Shown here: positions 33,925-43,251 of the stretch, one piece after another
Position numbering within the stretch: position 1 is the first letter of the stretch
Layout: every line of letters starts with the position of its first letter
NCBI RefSeq assembly: GCF_900108855.1
Contig: NZ_FNXY01000001.1
Coordinates: forward strand, 186,001 to 250,000
Direction of reading: 5' to 3'
Length of the DNA: 64,000 bases
Origin: Dyadobacter koreensis
GTDB taxonomy: Bacteria > Bacteroidota > Bacteroidia > Cytophagales > Spirosomataceae
Program-made: the position numbers and the translations under genes
The notes under the pieces: model-generated
What the model was told of the DNA's origin: nothing
The model's input: the letters and a program-made list of their open reading frames with translations, nothing else
The model's database searches: none

Positions 33925-36327
33925 TTAACTATCTTCACCATTGTCGCTGTCGTCTGCTCTTTTTTCTTTCTCTTTTGAGCGGTTCAGGCGGTAGGAAAAA
34001 GTGACCAGAAATTGCCGGGCGCGCCACTGGAATTCGGACTGCGAATAATAGCCTGCGTTTTCGACGATACTCCGTCGCTTTCTGCTGTTAAACAAATCGC
34101 GGACACTTGCGGTAACCGTAGCCCTGCCTTTTAAAAGATCCCTGGATAGACCAAGGTCAATCGAATACTGCGATAACTCTTTGCCTTGTGTGGTTTTCCG
34201 TGGTGCGCGGTAGTTCAGAGACGATTGAAAATCAATATTTTTAAGCAGCGTCAATCGCGACGATAACCTACTGGTCCACGTGTAAGTATCGCTTCTGAGA
34301 ATCTTGTCATTATAAACTCCCTGGTTGACAGCACGAAAAATATTCGCATTCGCCGTCCACTTCCACCATTCGAAGGGGTCATAGGTAAGATTAAATTCGA
34401 AACCATAGGAGTCTCCCGTTGAAAGGTTTATCGGTGTGACGGTGGTAAATCCTGCCGAATCGACGGAAGTAATATTCTCAACGACTCCTAGTCTGTGACG
34501 ATAATAAACACTCGAAAGGAGCGACCCTTTCTCCATATTCATTAAATGTCCTGCCTCAAAGGAGTGGGTATATTCCGGATTCAAAAGCGGATTTCCTGCT
34601 CTGAATACCCTTGAATCACTGAAATTTGAAAAAGGTAGAAGGCTTCGGAATTCAGGCCGGCTTAATCGGTAGCTGTAACTTAGCTGAAGCGTTTGACTTT
34701 CTTTGAGTTTGTAAGACAGGTGAAGGCTCGGAAACAAGTTAAAATACTTGCGGTGGTTTACGACATTCGTCTTTTTCAATTCAGTCAATATATCTGAATA
34801 CTCCCCTCGGAGACCTGCCTGAATAAAGATTTTACCAAGCTGGTTACTGGCCATCAGATATGCTGCATGGATTTTTTCGTCGTATGCAAAACGGTTGTCG
34901 AAATCCGGAAGAATAACCCAGTTCATTGCCTGGTTCTGCTGATGAACTGAAAAATCATTATCCAGCAATCGAATTGAACTTTTAAGACCCGTCTCTATTT
35001 GTCCATTTTTGCCAAACGGCTGGATATAATCGACCTGAAAAAGAATATTCTTTTCATCTTCGGTGTTAAACGAACGCTGAACAAGACTCCCCACCTCAGT
35101 TTGAGAACTTTCATTGAACAGGGCTGATTCAATCTCATCGCTAAGAATATATTTCCCGACGACGCTGAGACTTTTCCCTTTTTTCTCAAAAGTTTTATTG
35201 TAGTTAATGGCGGCTTCAAAATTTGCCCGCGGCTCGGTCTCTTGTTCACTTCGGATAACCGTTCTTGTCAGGTTATTATTAAGATCAAAATCCCGGTATT
35301 CCAGAAGCGATGTATTTTTATTTCTTGATTTGCGGTAAGACACAGTTCCGTTCAGCGTGTTGTATTTATCCAGAAAATAATCCATTCCAACCATAAAACT
35401 GTTTGAAAAGCCACTTCGCGTTCTGGTATTTTTCTGTTCGTAAATAAAGCTCGTATCGGTGCTATTGTAGACTTGCCGCGAAGTTCCCCGACCTGGCCCT
35501 TCCCGGTATAAATGGCCATAACTCGCGATCAGGTTTAGCTTTTTTTTCCTGTAATTGACATTGAAAGATCCGCCAAAATTTGAGGGATAACCCGCGGTGC
35601 CGGTAAAGGATCCGTTTAAACCATACCGGATATTTTTTTTCATAACAATATTAAGTATACCAACTTCCCCTTCTGCATCGTAGCGGGAAGAGGGATTTGT
35701 AATGATCTCAATACTTTCTATAAGATCGCCCGGTATCTGCTTCAAAGCTTCTGCCGGGTTCATCCCTACCATCCCGGACTGTTTACCATCGATTAAAATC
35801 CGGACATTTCCACTACCACGTAGGGCCACATTTCCATCGACATCGACTGTTACTGATGGCATATTGTTTAGAATATCTGATGCATTGCTACCAATATTGC
35901 TCATATCCTTACCTACATTAAAAACCCGTTTATCCAGTTGAAGCTCCATCTGACTCTTCTCACCTTTTACCACTACTTCGCTTAAAACTTTCGCATTGGA
36001 AGTCATTATGATCACGCCAAGATTGATGTCCTTTCCAGCTAGCCTCACATCGGGAACAATTTTCTCATTCAGTGTCAGAAAAGTTATTTTTAAAAGATAA
36101 TGTCCGGCAGAGCTCTGGATTTTGAAATTACCGGTTTCATCGGAGACTGCTCCACCTACGAGCGTGGAATCTTTAGTATGATACAAGGCCACATTTGCAA
36201 AAGGAACAGGATTTTTATCTGAATCTTCCAGTTTTCCGGTAATGAAAGCCATGCGCGACTGCTGCTGGGCATTTGCATACGTACAGAGAACAATAAACAG
36301 AAACAGGTAAATCAGAAAGCTTTTCAT
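33925..36327 (-). CDS. Outer-membrane beta-barrel receptor (TonB-receptor-like, OMP_b-brl_3 type)
   Basis: The 800-residue protein starts at the ATG at 36327, which begins a clear signal peptide (MKSFLIYLFLFIVLCTYANA). A carboxypeptidase-regulatory-like domain follows (ITGKLEDSDKNPVPFANVAL), then a plug (SNIGSNASDILNNMPSVTVD, LRGSGNVRILIDGKQSG) and a barrel ending in QFLVTFSYRLNR. The C-terminus has an unusual charged tail (EKEKRADDSDNGEDS) after the last strand. The layout is that of the Bacteroidota-specific receptor group often found near signalling genes. The ligand is unknown. No partner gene is adjacent. Confidence 0.88.
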   Translation of the reverse strand: MKSFLIYLFLFIVLCTYANAQQQSRMAFITGKLEDSDKNPVPFANVALYHTKDSTLVGGAVSDETGNFKIQSSAGHYLLKITFLTLNEKIVPDVRLAGKDINLGVIIMTSNAKVLSEVVVKGEKSQMELQLDKRVFNVGKDMSNIGSNASDILNNMPSVTVDVDGNVALRGSGNVRILIDGKQSGMVGMNPAEALKQIPGDLIESIEIITNPSSRYDAEGEVGILNIVMKKNIRYGLNGSFTGTAGYPSNFGGSFNVNYRKKKLNLIASYGHLYREGPGRGTSRQVYNSTDTSFIYEQKNTRTRSGFSNSFMVGMDYFLDKYNTLNGTVSYRKSRNKNTSLLEYRDFDLNNNLTRTVIRSEQETEPRANFEAAINYNKTFEKKGKSLSVVGKYILSDEIESALFNESSQTEVGSLVQRSFNTEDEKNILFQVDYIQPFGKNGQIETGLKSSIRLLDNDFSVHQQNQAMNWVILPDFDNRFAYDEKIHAAYLMASNQLGKIFIQAGLRGEYSDILTELKKTNVVNHRKYFNLFPSLHLSYKLKESQTLQLSYSYRLSRPEFRSLLPFSNFSDSRVFRAGNPLLNPEYTHSFEAGHLMNMEKGSLLSSVYYRHRLGVVENITSVDSAGFTTVTPINLSTGDSYGFEFNLTYDPFEWWKWTANANIFRAVNQGVYNDKILRSDTYTWTSRLSSRLTLLKNIDFQSSLNYRAPRKTTQGKELSQYSIDLGLSRDLLKGRATVTASVRDLFNSRKRRSIVENAGYYSQSEFQWRARQFLVTFSYRLNRSKEKEKRADDSDNGEDS

Positions 36328-36668
36328 AACGGGGTGAGATTTGTGCCAGCGGCATGGACAGTGTTGACTGCTTCGCAAATGGTTAAGTATGTTTGACTGC
36401 TAAACCTTATAAAGGTTTAATGTTATTTTAATATCAACCAATTAATTACCATAAAAATCTGTACCACAATATTTTATAATTTTAAAAAAAGTCTTCAATA
36501 CTGATATGGTTGATTAAATTTGTCTATTTCAAGAAATTTTCAAAGAATCAGAATTCAACAATTCATCAACTGGCACGAGCTTTACTGGTAGTAGCTTATT
36601 TACAAAACATGCTTTTATATTTTAAGCGGTTTTATCCCAAGCTTCGGCCAACAAGTTTTTCAGCTACT
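36328..36668. other. Divergent intergenic region
   Basis: This AT-rich stretch lies between the leftward receptor gene and the rightward secreted-protein gene and must hold both promoters. The open frame from 36510 is an N-terminal extension without coding character. No exact TAnnTTTG was found. Confidence 0.35.
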
Positions 36669-37109
36669 ATGTCAAAAAATATTAAATCGTTTTTAGTTTT
36701 GCTTTTGTGGGTTCAATGTCTGAACGGCGTCTGTCAAACAACCGACAGTTCTGCAAATTATCCATTGCAAGGCAAATGGGATGTATTATCTAAAGTTGAA
36801 GTACAAAAAGCTGATGGAAAACTTATCGATCAGGATGAAGAATTATATAAGGCAAATGAGAAGTTTTTCGATTTCAGTGAAATCGGCTCTGTTACTATCT
36901 CACAAGGTTTCGGCAAACATACCGAAAAGCTACCGGTCCTTCTGAAAGGAAACAATCTATATATAGGCAAATTCAAAAAAGAAAAAATACCTTATCTTAT
37001 TCGTTACCAAGGAGATGTAATTAAGCTGGCAAAAACGGAAAGTAGAACAAAAAAAGGAAAAACAATCTTGAAAACTGAACAGGTCGTGCTGCAAAAAAGT
37101 AAACTGTGA
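36669..37109 (+). CDS. Small secreted beta-rich protein, 146 aa
   Basis: The ATG at 36669 starts a signal peptide (MSKNIKSFLVLLLWVQCLNG, cleaved near VCQ). The mature part is LQGKWDVLSKVEVQKADGKL followed by alternating strands and a very lysine-rich C-terminus (SRTKKGKTILKTEQVVLQKSKL in two parts). The GKW start and size are like lipocalin-type secreted proteins of Bacteroidota, which is inference. The function is unknown and there is no operon partner. Confidence 0.6.
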   Translation: MSKNIKSFLVLLLWVQCLNGVCQTTDSSANYPLQGKWDVLSKVEVQKADGKLIDQDEELYKANEKFFDFSEIGSVTISQGFGKHTEKLPVLLKGNNLYIGKFKKEKIPYLIRYQGDVIKLAKTESRTKKGKTILKTEQVVLQKSKL

Positions 37110-37473
37110 AGTCGTTGATTGGTAAAAGCAAGGCTCTTTTTCAAGTAATCCCAAAGCCTTATTCATTTGAAGGAAATGCTGTTTCCCACCTCAAAATCCA
37201 TCCTATCCAGCCTCATTGCACCAGCGATATTTGTCCCTTTATAATGTCGGCTTTCAGATTATAAGACGAATGCTCCATGAGCAGAATTCCTATGTTGCCT
37301 ATGCGAGGGTTGAACTAATAAATAAAGTTCGAATAATACCGTTGGATGAAAAAAATTAGGCGAACTAGAATATTGTTACATATCGACACTTAGTACTGTA
37401 TCTACAAGACTGCAAGCGTACGATAGGTATTAAATCAGCTCTTACCCCTTATTCGACAATTGAAATATCCGGC
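37110..37473. other. Intergenic region, no supported gene
   Basis: This lies between convergent genes. No long open frame, tRNA-like fold or strong terminator is seen. Confidence 0.4.
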
Positions 37474-38169
37474 TTACTCATGATCGACAAGCAGATCTTT
37501 TGCAACAAACGTTTTGAGGTCCTCTTTGCTTGTGATAGTTTTTTTTTCATGATGTTCAAGATGAAAATCTTCCAACTTTTGAAGTAAATATTGAAGCGTC
37601 AGCTTCTCGGAAATTGTCAGTTTGCCGGTGATCATTTTGCCAACGTTACTCATATCCTTAAATACTTCATAGAGTAACGCTTTTCCTTCATTCGTAATCG
37701 CGATCAACTTGCTTCTTTTATCTTTTTCGTCATCCCATTGGGTGACCAATCCTGTGGCAATAAGCCTTCTGATCACCTCCATACCTGATGTTTTTTCCTG
37801 TAAATTAAAACTGATCAGTTCACTTTTGGAAAGATGTTTGTGGGTCAGTAAAATAGAAAGTGCCGTAAAATCCTCAGCGGTCAGCAGTGGCGTACCTTCC
37901 AGCGCTTTTTTGATATAGGATTTTGCATACCGGCTCATGTGTATAAATAATCTTCCAATATTGTTATCAAGCTGGAAAGCGATTTGCCGTGCACTATTTT
38001 CATACTTGCCAAATCTGGCTTCCCCTGGCACAAAGTGCTCTTTGGATTCACTGGCGGTATGCAGCAGAAATCCGGCGAAGTCCTGCATTGAGACCTCACG
38101 ACCCGGGCTTTGCTCTTCCAGTTGTTCTACGAGCGAGATTAATTCATGAATGAGCTGGTATGATTTCAT
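37474..38169 (-). CDS. MarR-family transcriptional regulator
   Basis: The 231-residue protein has the MarR winged helix: DFTALSILLTHKHLSKSEL, then NLQEKTSGMEVIRRLIATGL as the recognition helix region and QWDDEKDKRSKLIAIT as the wing. About 90 extra N-terminal residues precede it. It is the last gene of the leftward six-gene operon, 37 bases after the MpaB-like gene, and probably regulates it. A perfect -7 box (TAACTTTG, minus strand, 38209-38202) overlaps the end of the upstream gene, so it may also have its own promoter. Confidence 0.85.
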   Translation of the reverse strand: MKSYQLIHELISLVEQLEEQSPGREVSMQDFAGFLLHTASESKEHFVPGEARFGKYENSARQIAFQLDNNIGRLFIHMSRYAKSYIKKALEGTPLLTAEDFTALSILLTHKHLSKSELISFNLQEKTSGMEVIRRLIATGLVTQWDDEKDKRSKLIAITNEGKALLYEVFKDMSNVGKMITGKLTISEKLTLQYLLQKLEDFHLEHHEKKTITSKEDLKTFVAKDLLVDHE

Positions 38170-38201
38170 GCCAAATTAAATGATAACGGCTAACAATGAT
38201 T

Positions 38202-38209
38202 CAAAGTTA
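38202..38209 (-). promoter_or_regulatory. Candidate internal promoter for the MarR gene
   Basis: TAACTTTG on the minus strand matches TAnnTTTG exactly and is 33-40 bases upstream of the MarR ATG. No good -33 TTTG is seen, so confidence is limited. Confidence 0.35.
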
Positions 38210-39274
38210 CATGCTTTCCATGATTTCCAGGCTTTGCTTTTTAAACGTAGTATAGGCATTCTGAAATTTTTGATTGACATTTCGCTGTGGAATAAAACTT
38301 TTAAACAGATTAAATGTCTTGATCAGCGTAAGTTTATAAAGCGGCAGTCTAACCTTTTTTATAGCGAGCAAGTCTGAAATTTCAGTACCCAGTAAATAAC
38401 GCATCAAACCCAGAATATCATTATCCGTAGCTTTGCTTTTATTGACAGCGAGGATGTGCGCGATCAGGGATTCTGTGAGTTCTTTTCCATGCGGTGAAGC
38501 GCAGAATTGGCGGCGTTTGATTATGGCATCCAGTTCATCACCCATTTTTTGGTTTTCAGGAATTAAATCCTCATCCAGACCTGTCAAATAACCAATCACG
38601 GCCCAGGTATGCAAAAACGCCTCCTGGTCTGATTCACTTATACTAAAGCCAAGCAGCCGTAAACCGCGTATCACAATAAGGGAAAATGAAAGGTTAGTGC
38701 CCGCCATGTCTTCCTGGTTAATAGGAACACCCCAGGCATCATCCCATTTTCTACTTTGGTAAGTATAATAACGCACAGCAGCATGCATAATCCGCACTTT
38801 TAAGATTTGCTGATAAGCATTCCCGTTTAATGCAAAAGCATCTGGTGCCATCACGTCCCAGACGAATATAGCTGTATCATAAAGCCGTTTCGTAGTTTGT
38901 TTTCTGATCAATTCGGATATGTACAAAACCATGGTGCCGTGTGCAGCCGTATAACAATAAGGAAGTGACAGCAGCCCGAGCAAGCTCATGATTATTTCCG
39001 AATAGCGGGTAAAAAAAGCAGACCCCTCTGTCATTAATTCTGGATCCGCCCATGCCGGTAATTTTTGCGCTTTGTCGATGAATGCAAATCCGGGAAAGAT
39101 GATACTTAGTGATTCAGTGGCTTGCTCTCCACTCGTCGAGTTCATCCACTTTTGTAACTGCATTTTCTTCACGGGATCAGCAAAAACAGCTTTTATGAAG
39201 TCATCCGCCGGCTTATCTCCTATTAATCTTTTTCGGTCTAAAATTTCGTCACTGTATATTTTGTGATCAGCCAT
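38207..39274 (-). CDS. MpaB-family (DUF2236) oxygenase-like protein
   Basis: The 355-residue helical protein matches the DUF2236/MpaB family that includes rubber oxygenase LcpK and fungal MpaB. Characteristic stretches are KVRIMHAAVRYYTYQSRKWD with candidate heme-binding histidine, GVPINQEDMAGTNLSFSLIV, and FLHTWAVIGYLTGLDEDLIP. By analogy it would be a b-type heme oxygenase acting on an isoprenoid or similar hydrophobic substrate; that reaction is inference. It follows the FAD oxidoreductase gene by 3 bases and both are likely co-translated. Confidence 0.85.
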   Translation of the reverse strand: MADHKIYSDEILDRKRLIGDKPADDFIKAVFADPVKKMQLQKWMNSTSGEQATESLSIIFPGFAFIDKAQKLPAWADPELMTEGSAFFTRYSEIIMSLLGLLSLPYCYTAAHGTMVLYISELIRKQTTKRLYDTAIFVWDVMAPDAFALNGNAYQQILKVRIMHAAVRYYTYQSRKWDDAWGVPINQEDMAGTNLSFSLIVIRGLRLLGFSISESDQEAFLHTWAVIGYLTGLDEDLIPENQKMGDELDAIIKRRQFCASPHGKELTESLIAHILAVNKSKATDNDILGLMRYLLGTEISDLLAIKKVRLPLYKLTLIKTFNLFKSFIPQRNVNQKFQNAYTTFKKQSLEIMESM

Positions 39275-39277
39275 AAG

Positions 39278-40528
39278 TTAAAACGTTGTGCTTAGTATCG
39301 CTTCGGCGGCCAGTCTTCCACTTTTCATCGCAGCATTGATCGAACCATTCATTAAATAATCACCACAAACAAAGCAGTTCGGATGTAACTTTTTGACCTT
39401 ACTGTCCGGCTCATTGGTTACCTGGTCATCATCAGGCAAAGCGTAAGTAATGTGATAGGTTTTAAGATGTTTCCAGGCAGTTGGCTCCGGGAACCAGTTT
39501 TTCATTTCATGAACTGCGTTACTTTGAAGTTCAGAACTGTTATAACCAGCATAATCTCCAATTAATGAAAGAGAAATCAAGGCATCTCCATTTTTTGAAT
39601 ATGCTTGCGAAATCTGATTCATTACAGCGATATTATTTACCAATTTTCCGGGCAGGGTATTTAAGGCAATTAATGGTTTTGAGAACGGTATTTCAGGTGT
39701 GGTGAAATACATATTTGTAACAGAATGATATGACCTGACCGGCTGCTGATATGGTTTTGGCAAATTAAGCTGATCGGTCGCCATGAGGATGGTGTCAGCT
39801 TCATACACAGAACCCGATAAAGTACTAACCCTGCTACCGTCAATTTCAATAACTTTTTGATTAAAAATTAATTCCTGAGCTGACAAGTCACGGGCCAGCT
39901 GGACCGGAATCATTCCCATTCCTTTTGCAGGAACCGCAGCATCACCTTCACTGAACATCTTGAACACAAACTCAAACATACGGCTTGACGTGCTCAGTTT
40001 ATCTTCAAGAAAAATGCCAGACATGAAAGGACGGAAGAACTGATTCATCATCCGGGCACTAAACCCTGCATTTTCCAAATATGCCAGTGTAGTGGTTTGA
40101 TCTTCCGAAAAAATCTCGTCAATGTTTTTTCCAGCAAGCTTTATTTTTAGCCCAAGCATCCGCATTTTATCACCAAGCGTACCTGCGGGAGAGCGCAAAG
40201 TACTCATCAAAGTACCTGGTTGTCTTAAAGGATCACCTATCCGCGTGCTGCCGTTTTCGTTCAATATTAAAGCGCCCGGGTCAAATTTGCACAGATCCAA
40301 TGCATCATAATCCAGAAATCTCTTCGTCTCGGGATAGGCGGTTAGCAATACCTGGAAGCCGCGATCAAGCAAAAAACCATCCACCTCATCCGTACGAACC
40401 CTGCCACCAACCTGATCAGACGCCTCCAGTATTTTTATAGACTTACCAGCTGATTTCAACACTTTGGCTGCCGTTAATCCCGCCAGCCCTGCGCCGATAA
40501 TGATCACGTCCGTTTTATAATTATTCAT
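39278..40528 (-). CDS. FAD-dependent amine oxidase/phytoene-desaturase-like oxidoreductase
   Basis: The 416-residue flavoprotein begins with a Rossmann dinucleotide motif ([17 protein letters not shown], residues about 8-24) and the second FAD motif [20 protein letters not shown]. The C-terminus has the closing FAD-binding segment [18 protein letters not shown]. This is the protoporphyrinogen oxidase/carotenoid desaturase-like superfamily. It is in an operon with a squalene/phytoene synthase, which favours an isoprenoid substrate, though the exact reaction is unknown. The following gene starts 3 bases downstream. Confidence 0.88.
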   Translation of the reverse strand: MNNYKTDVIIIGAGLAGLTAAKVLKSAGKSIKILEASDQVGGRVRTDEVDGFLLDRGFQVLLTAYPETKRFLDYDALDLCKFDPGALILNENGSTRIGDPLRQPGTLMSTLRSPAGTLGDKMRMLGLKIKLAGKNIDEIFSEDQTTTLAYLENAGFSARMMNQFFRPFMSGIFLEDKLSTSSRMFEFVFKMFSEGDAAVPAKGMGMIPVQLARDLSAQELIFNQKVIEIDGSRVSTLSGSVYEADTILMATDQLNLPKPYQQPVRSYHSVTNMYFTTPEIPFSKPLIALNTLPGKLVNNIAVMNQISQAYSKNGDALISLSLIGDYAGYNSSELQSNAVHEMKNWFPEPTAWKHLKTYHITYALPDDDQVTNEPDSKVKKLHPNCFVCGDYLMNGSINAAMKSGRLAAEAILSTTF

Positions 40529-40583
40529 GAAGGCAAAAGTTTAATTCGATAGGGATATTCCTGAACTTTTAACACTTAGGATA

Positions 40584-41300
40584 TTAAGCTGTTTTCAGTT
40601 TACCCATACCTCCATCGATTCCGATGACCTGTCCGGTAACCCAGCCGCTATTTTCGGAAAGCAAAAATGCTATCGCCTGGCTGATATCTTCCGGCTGACC
40701 GTATTTTCCCAAAGGATGCCTTTTGGCAGATGCTTCCCGCTTTTCCGGAGTGCTCAGCAAATTTTGGGCCATTGGCGTATCGGTCAAAGATGGAGCCACC
40801 ACATTCACCCTTATTTGCTGCACTGCCAATTCAGCAGCAAGTGCCAATGCCAGACCTTCCACCCCTCCTTTCGCCGCTGATATACTGGCATGATAAGGCA
40901 ATCCGGTTTTGGCAGCCACAGAACTGATCAGAACGATTGAAGCGCCAGCAGCTTTTTTCAACTGCTTCAGCGATTGTTGAATTATTTGTACTGCTCCCAG
41001 AACATTGATACGGTAATCACTTACAAAGTCATCTGCTGAAAGCCTGTTAAATGGTTTCAGGTTGATGCTGCCGACGGAATAAACCAGACCATGCAATTGT
41101 TCAGGTAAAAATTCAGTGACCGGGCCTAGTTCACCGGTAACATCAACCTGCAGATGTTTGACGCCCTGAGGCAGATCAACATTTTCAGAACGTGATATGA
41201 CATAAACAACTGCGTTGTTTTCGTGTAAAAATTTAACAAGCGATAAACCAATACCTGAACTTCCCCCCACTACGAGTATATTTTTTCCGTTAAAATTCAT
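40584..41300 (-). CDS. Atypical SDR-family oxidoreductase lacking the catalytic Tyr
   Basis: The 238-residue protein has the SDR cofactor motif VGGSSGIG at 11-18 and the C-terminal IDGGMG. The active-site Ser is in VLISSVAAKTG. In the position of the YxxxK tyrosine it reads I140-S-A-A-K144, so the usual catalytic Tyr is replaced by Ile; the nearest Tyr is 136. The downstream VVAPSLTDTPMAQ is kept. It may use another residue or have lost classical activity. Its start codon overlaps the folE stop as TAATG, showing translational coupling. Confidence 0.88.
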   Translation of the reverse strand: MNFNGKNILVVGGSSGIGLSLVKFLHENNAVVYVISRSENVDLPQGVKHLQVDVTGELGPVTEFLPEQLHGLVYSVGSINLKPFNRLSADDFVSDYRINVLGAVQIIQQSLKQLKKAAGASIVLISSVAAKTGLPYHASISAAKGGVEGLALALAAELAVQQIRVNVVAPSLTDTPMAQNLLSTPEKREASAKRHPLGKYGQPEDISQAIAFLLSENSGWVTGQVIGIDGGMGKLKTA

Positions 41301-41980
41301 TATCCAATATATTTTAGAAATTCATTTTTGGTTTCAGCATTTAAAAATTGTCCGCAATATTCAGCGGTCAGCGTTGTACTGCCGGAATCTTTCACACCCC
41401 TGCTCGAAACACAGTGATGATAGGCGTCGATGACTACCGCTACATCCTCAGTACCGAGTGCTTCCTTCATCAAATTCGCAATTTGAACCGTAAGTCTTTC
41501 CTGAACCTGAGGTCTTTGGGAGCAGTATTGAACAATTCTGTTCAATTTTGACAAACCGATCACCTGTCCGTTACTGATATAAGCCACATGCGCTTTCCCT
41601 ACGATCGGCACGAAATGATGCTCACAATTGCTGAAAACCGAAATATTTCGCTCAACAAGCATTTGATTGTAATGATAGGCATTCTTAAAAAGCGTAGGCT
41701 CCGGTTTATTTGCCGGATTAAGTCCGCTGAATATTTCTTTGACATACATTTTTGCTACCCGCTTTGGCGTATCCTGCAAACTGTCATCTTCCAGATCCAA
41801 ACCCAAAACCTGCATTATACCGGCAAAATGTTCGGCGATCAGCTCTATCTTGGCATTGTCGTCAAGCTCAAATGCATCGGCTCTCAGGGGCGTGTCATAA
41901 GACCATCTGTGATGCCCTTTCTCATATTCGAGCACATTTTTATCAATCTTCGGTTCAAATATGATTTTGTTATTTAACAT
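41300..41980 (-). CDS. folE: GTP cyclohydrolase I
   Basis: The 226-residue enzyme opens the GTP ring to make 7,8-dihydroneopterin triphosphate, the entry to folate and tetrahydropterin synthesis. Zinc ligands are in SNCEHHF (Cys119, His122) and in AYHHCVSSRGVKDSG (Cys190), with the same 71-residue spacing between cysteines as in the E. coli enzyme. The substrate-binding segments LSKLNRIVQ and QRPQVQERLT are intact. About 25 extra N-terminal residues are present. Location in an operon with a terpenoid synthase and oxidoreductases, not folate genes, suggests a specialised pterin supply. Confidence 0.95.
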   Translation of the reverse strand: MLNNKIIFEPKIDKNVLEYEKGHHRWSYDTPLRADAFELDDNAKIELIAEHFAGIMQVLGLDLEDDSLQDTPKRVAKMYVKEIFSGLNPANKPEPTLFKNAYHYNQMLVERNISVFSNCEHHFVPIVGKAHVAYISNGQVIGLSKLNRIVQYCSQRPQVQERLTVQIANLMKEALGTEDVAVVIDAYHHCVSSRGVKDSGSTTLTAEYCGQFLNAETKNEFLKYIG

Positions 41981-42068
41981 GAAGTTGTACGTAATTTAAG
42001 TAAATCTATCTGCTTACATGCGGTATTTCATTAGGTATTTCCCCTGTTTCGTATTGATCCCGGTTACT

Positions 42069-42905
42069 TCACATTACATTCAATTTATATCGGACAAGAG
42101 AGTCAAACATCAGCCAAAATTTTTGGCCATTGGAAACTCTTATGCGTTCGGACATGACCTGATTCGCCGGTATCCTTGTTATTTTAAGCAGCAACTGCCT
42201 GTAATAAACATAGGCCAGGTAAACCCCTTTTCGACAGGAGGCCGGCAATTCCCGGATACCACTCAATGCTTCATCAAACTCGTTGATAATCTCCTGTTCG
42301 ATGGTTCGCTTATTTTCGTCAGAAAATGAAGATAAATTAATGTCCGGAAAATAACTCCGGTTCAACTGCTGGTAATCCGCCTGCAAATCCCTGAGAAAAT
42401 TCACCTTTTGAAATGCGGAACCTAACTTCATAGCCGGAACTTTCAACCGGTCAAACTCCTTTTGATCACCATTTGTGAATACATGCAGGCACATAAGCCC
42501 GACCACCTGCGCAGATCCCATGATGTATTCATTATACTTGTCATGCGTGTAAGACTGCTCATCCAGATCCATTTCCATGCTTTTCAGAAATTGCCGGATC
42601 AGATCATGATCTATATTAAATTGATTAACCACCTCCTGAAATGAGTTGATGACAGGGTTGGTACTGATGCCCCGCTCGATAGCCTTAAAACAATCGGCAG
42701 AAAACTCGGCAAGCAATATGGATTTTGGGTAATCGTGAAAACTATCGACGATCTCGTCTGCCAGCCTTACAAAACCGTAAATAGCATGGATGTGGTCGCG
42801 TAATTCTTTGCTGAAAAAAAATATCCCAAGTGAAAAACTGGTACTGTAAAGCCGTGTTGTTTCTCTGCTGCATGTGGCGGAGAGCTTATCAAATTTTTCT
42901 TTCAT
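42069..42905 (-). CDS. crtB: Phytoene/squalene synthase family protein
   Basis: The 278-residue protein has both aspartate-rich motifs of head-to-head prenyl synthases: RLADEIVD with Asp50 and Asp54, and NFLRDLQADYQQLNRSYFPD. It starts with the conserved FDKLSATCSRETTRLYSTSF at the ATG at 42905. It joins two prenyl diphosphates (geranylgeranyl or farnesyl) to phytoene or a squalene-type product; crtB is a tentative symbol. The frame continues 35 codons upstream to an ATG at 43010 without family-like sequence, but a candidate promoter at 43056 is closer to that start. It is the first gene of the six-gene operon. Confidence 0.88.
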   Translation of the reverse strand: MKEKFDKLSATCSRETTRLYSTSFSLGIFFFSKELRDHIHAIYGFVRLADEIVDSFHDYPKSILLAEFSADCFKAIERGISTNPVINSFQEVVNQFNIDHDLIRQFLKSMEMDLDEQSYTHDKYNEYIMGSAQVVGLMCLHVFTNGDQKEFDRLKVPAMKLGSAFQKVNFLRDLQADYQQLNRSYFPDINLSSFSDENKRTIEQEIINEFDEALSGIRELPASCRKGVYLAYVYYRQLLLKITRIPANQVMSERIRVSNGQKFWLMFDSLVRYKLNVM

Positions 42906-43055
42906 TTTTAGGTTTGATATATCGGACGATGGTTTGCACCTGTATGTCGCCATCGTCTTCATAACAGATTGCGGCAAAACATTCGGATCATTTTTTGGCA
43001 ATCCGCTCACAGTGGCATTTTTTTTAGGTTTAGATTTTTATTAAAATTATCACTT

Positions 43056-43063
43056 CAAAATTA
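43056..43063 (-). promoter_or_regulatory. Candidate promoter for the terpenoid/pterin operon
   Basis: TAATTTTG on the minus strand matches TAnnTTTG exactly, upstream of the first operon gene. No clear -33 TTTG is present, which would fit a regulated or alternative sigma promoter. The stretch 42906-43251 otherwise holds no gene and is strongly AT-rich. Confidence 0.4.
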
Positions 43064-43251
43064 TAACAATATTATACCATTTATTAAAAATTAGTACATA
43101 TTTATACTTAATCAAAATAATACGATGTTTTTATCACACATGATTAAATATCATTGTAATGTTGCACACAAACTTACGGCACATAAACTTTCACCAGCAG
43201 ACCCTTATGTTTGCTTCCGATAGCGTTCAATTTCAGCGGATTATAAACAAA

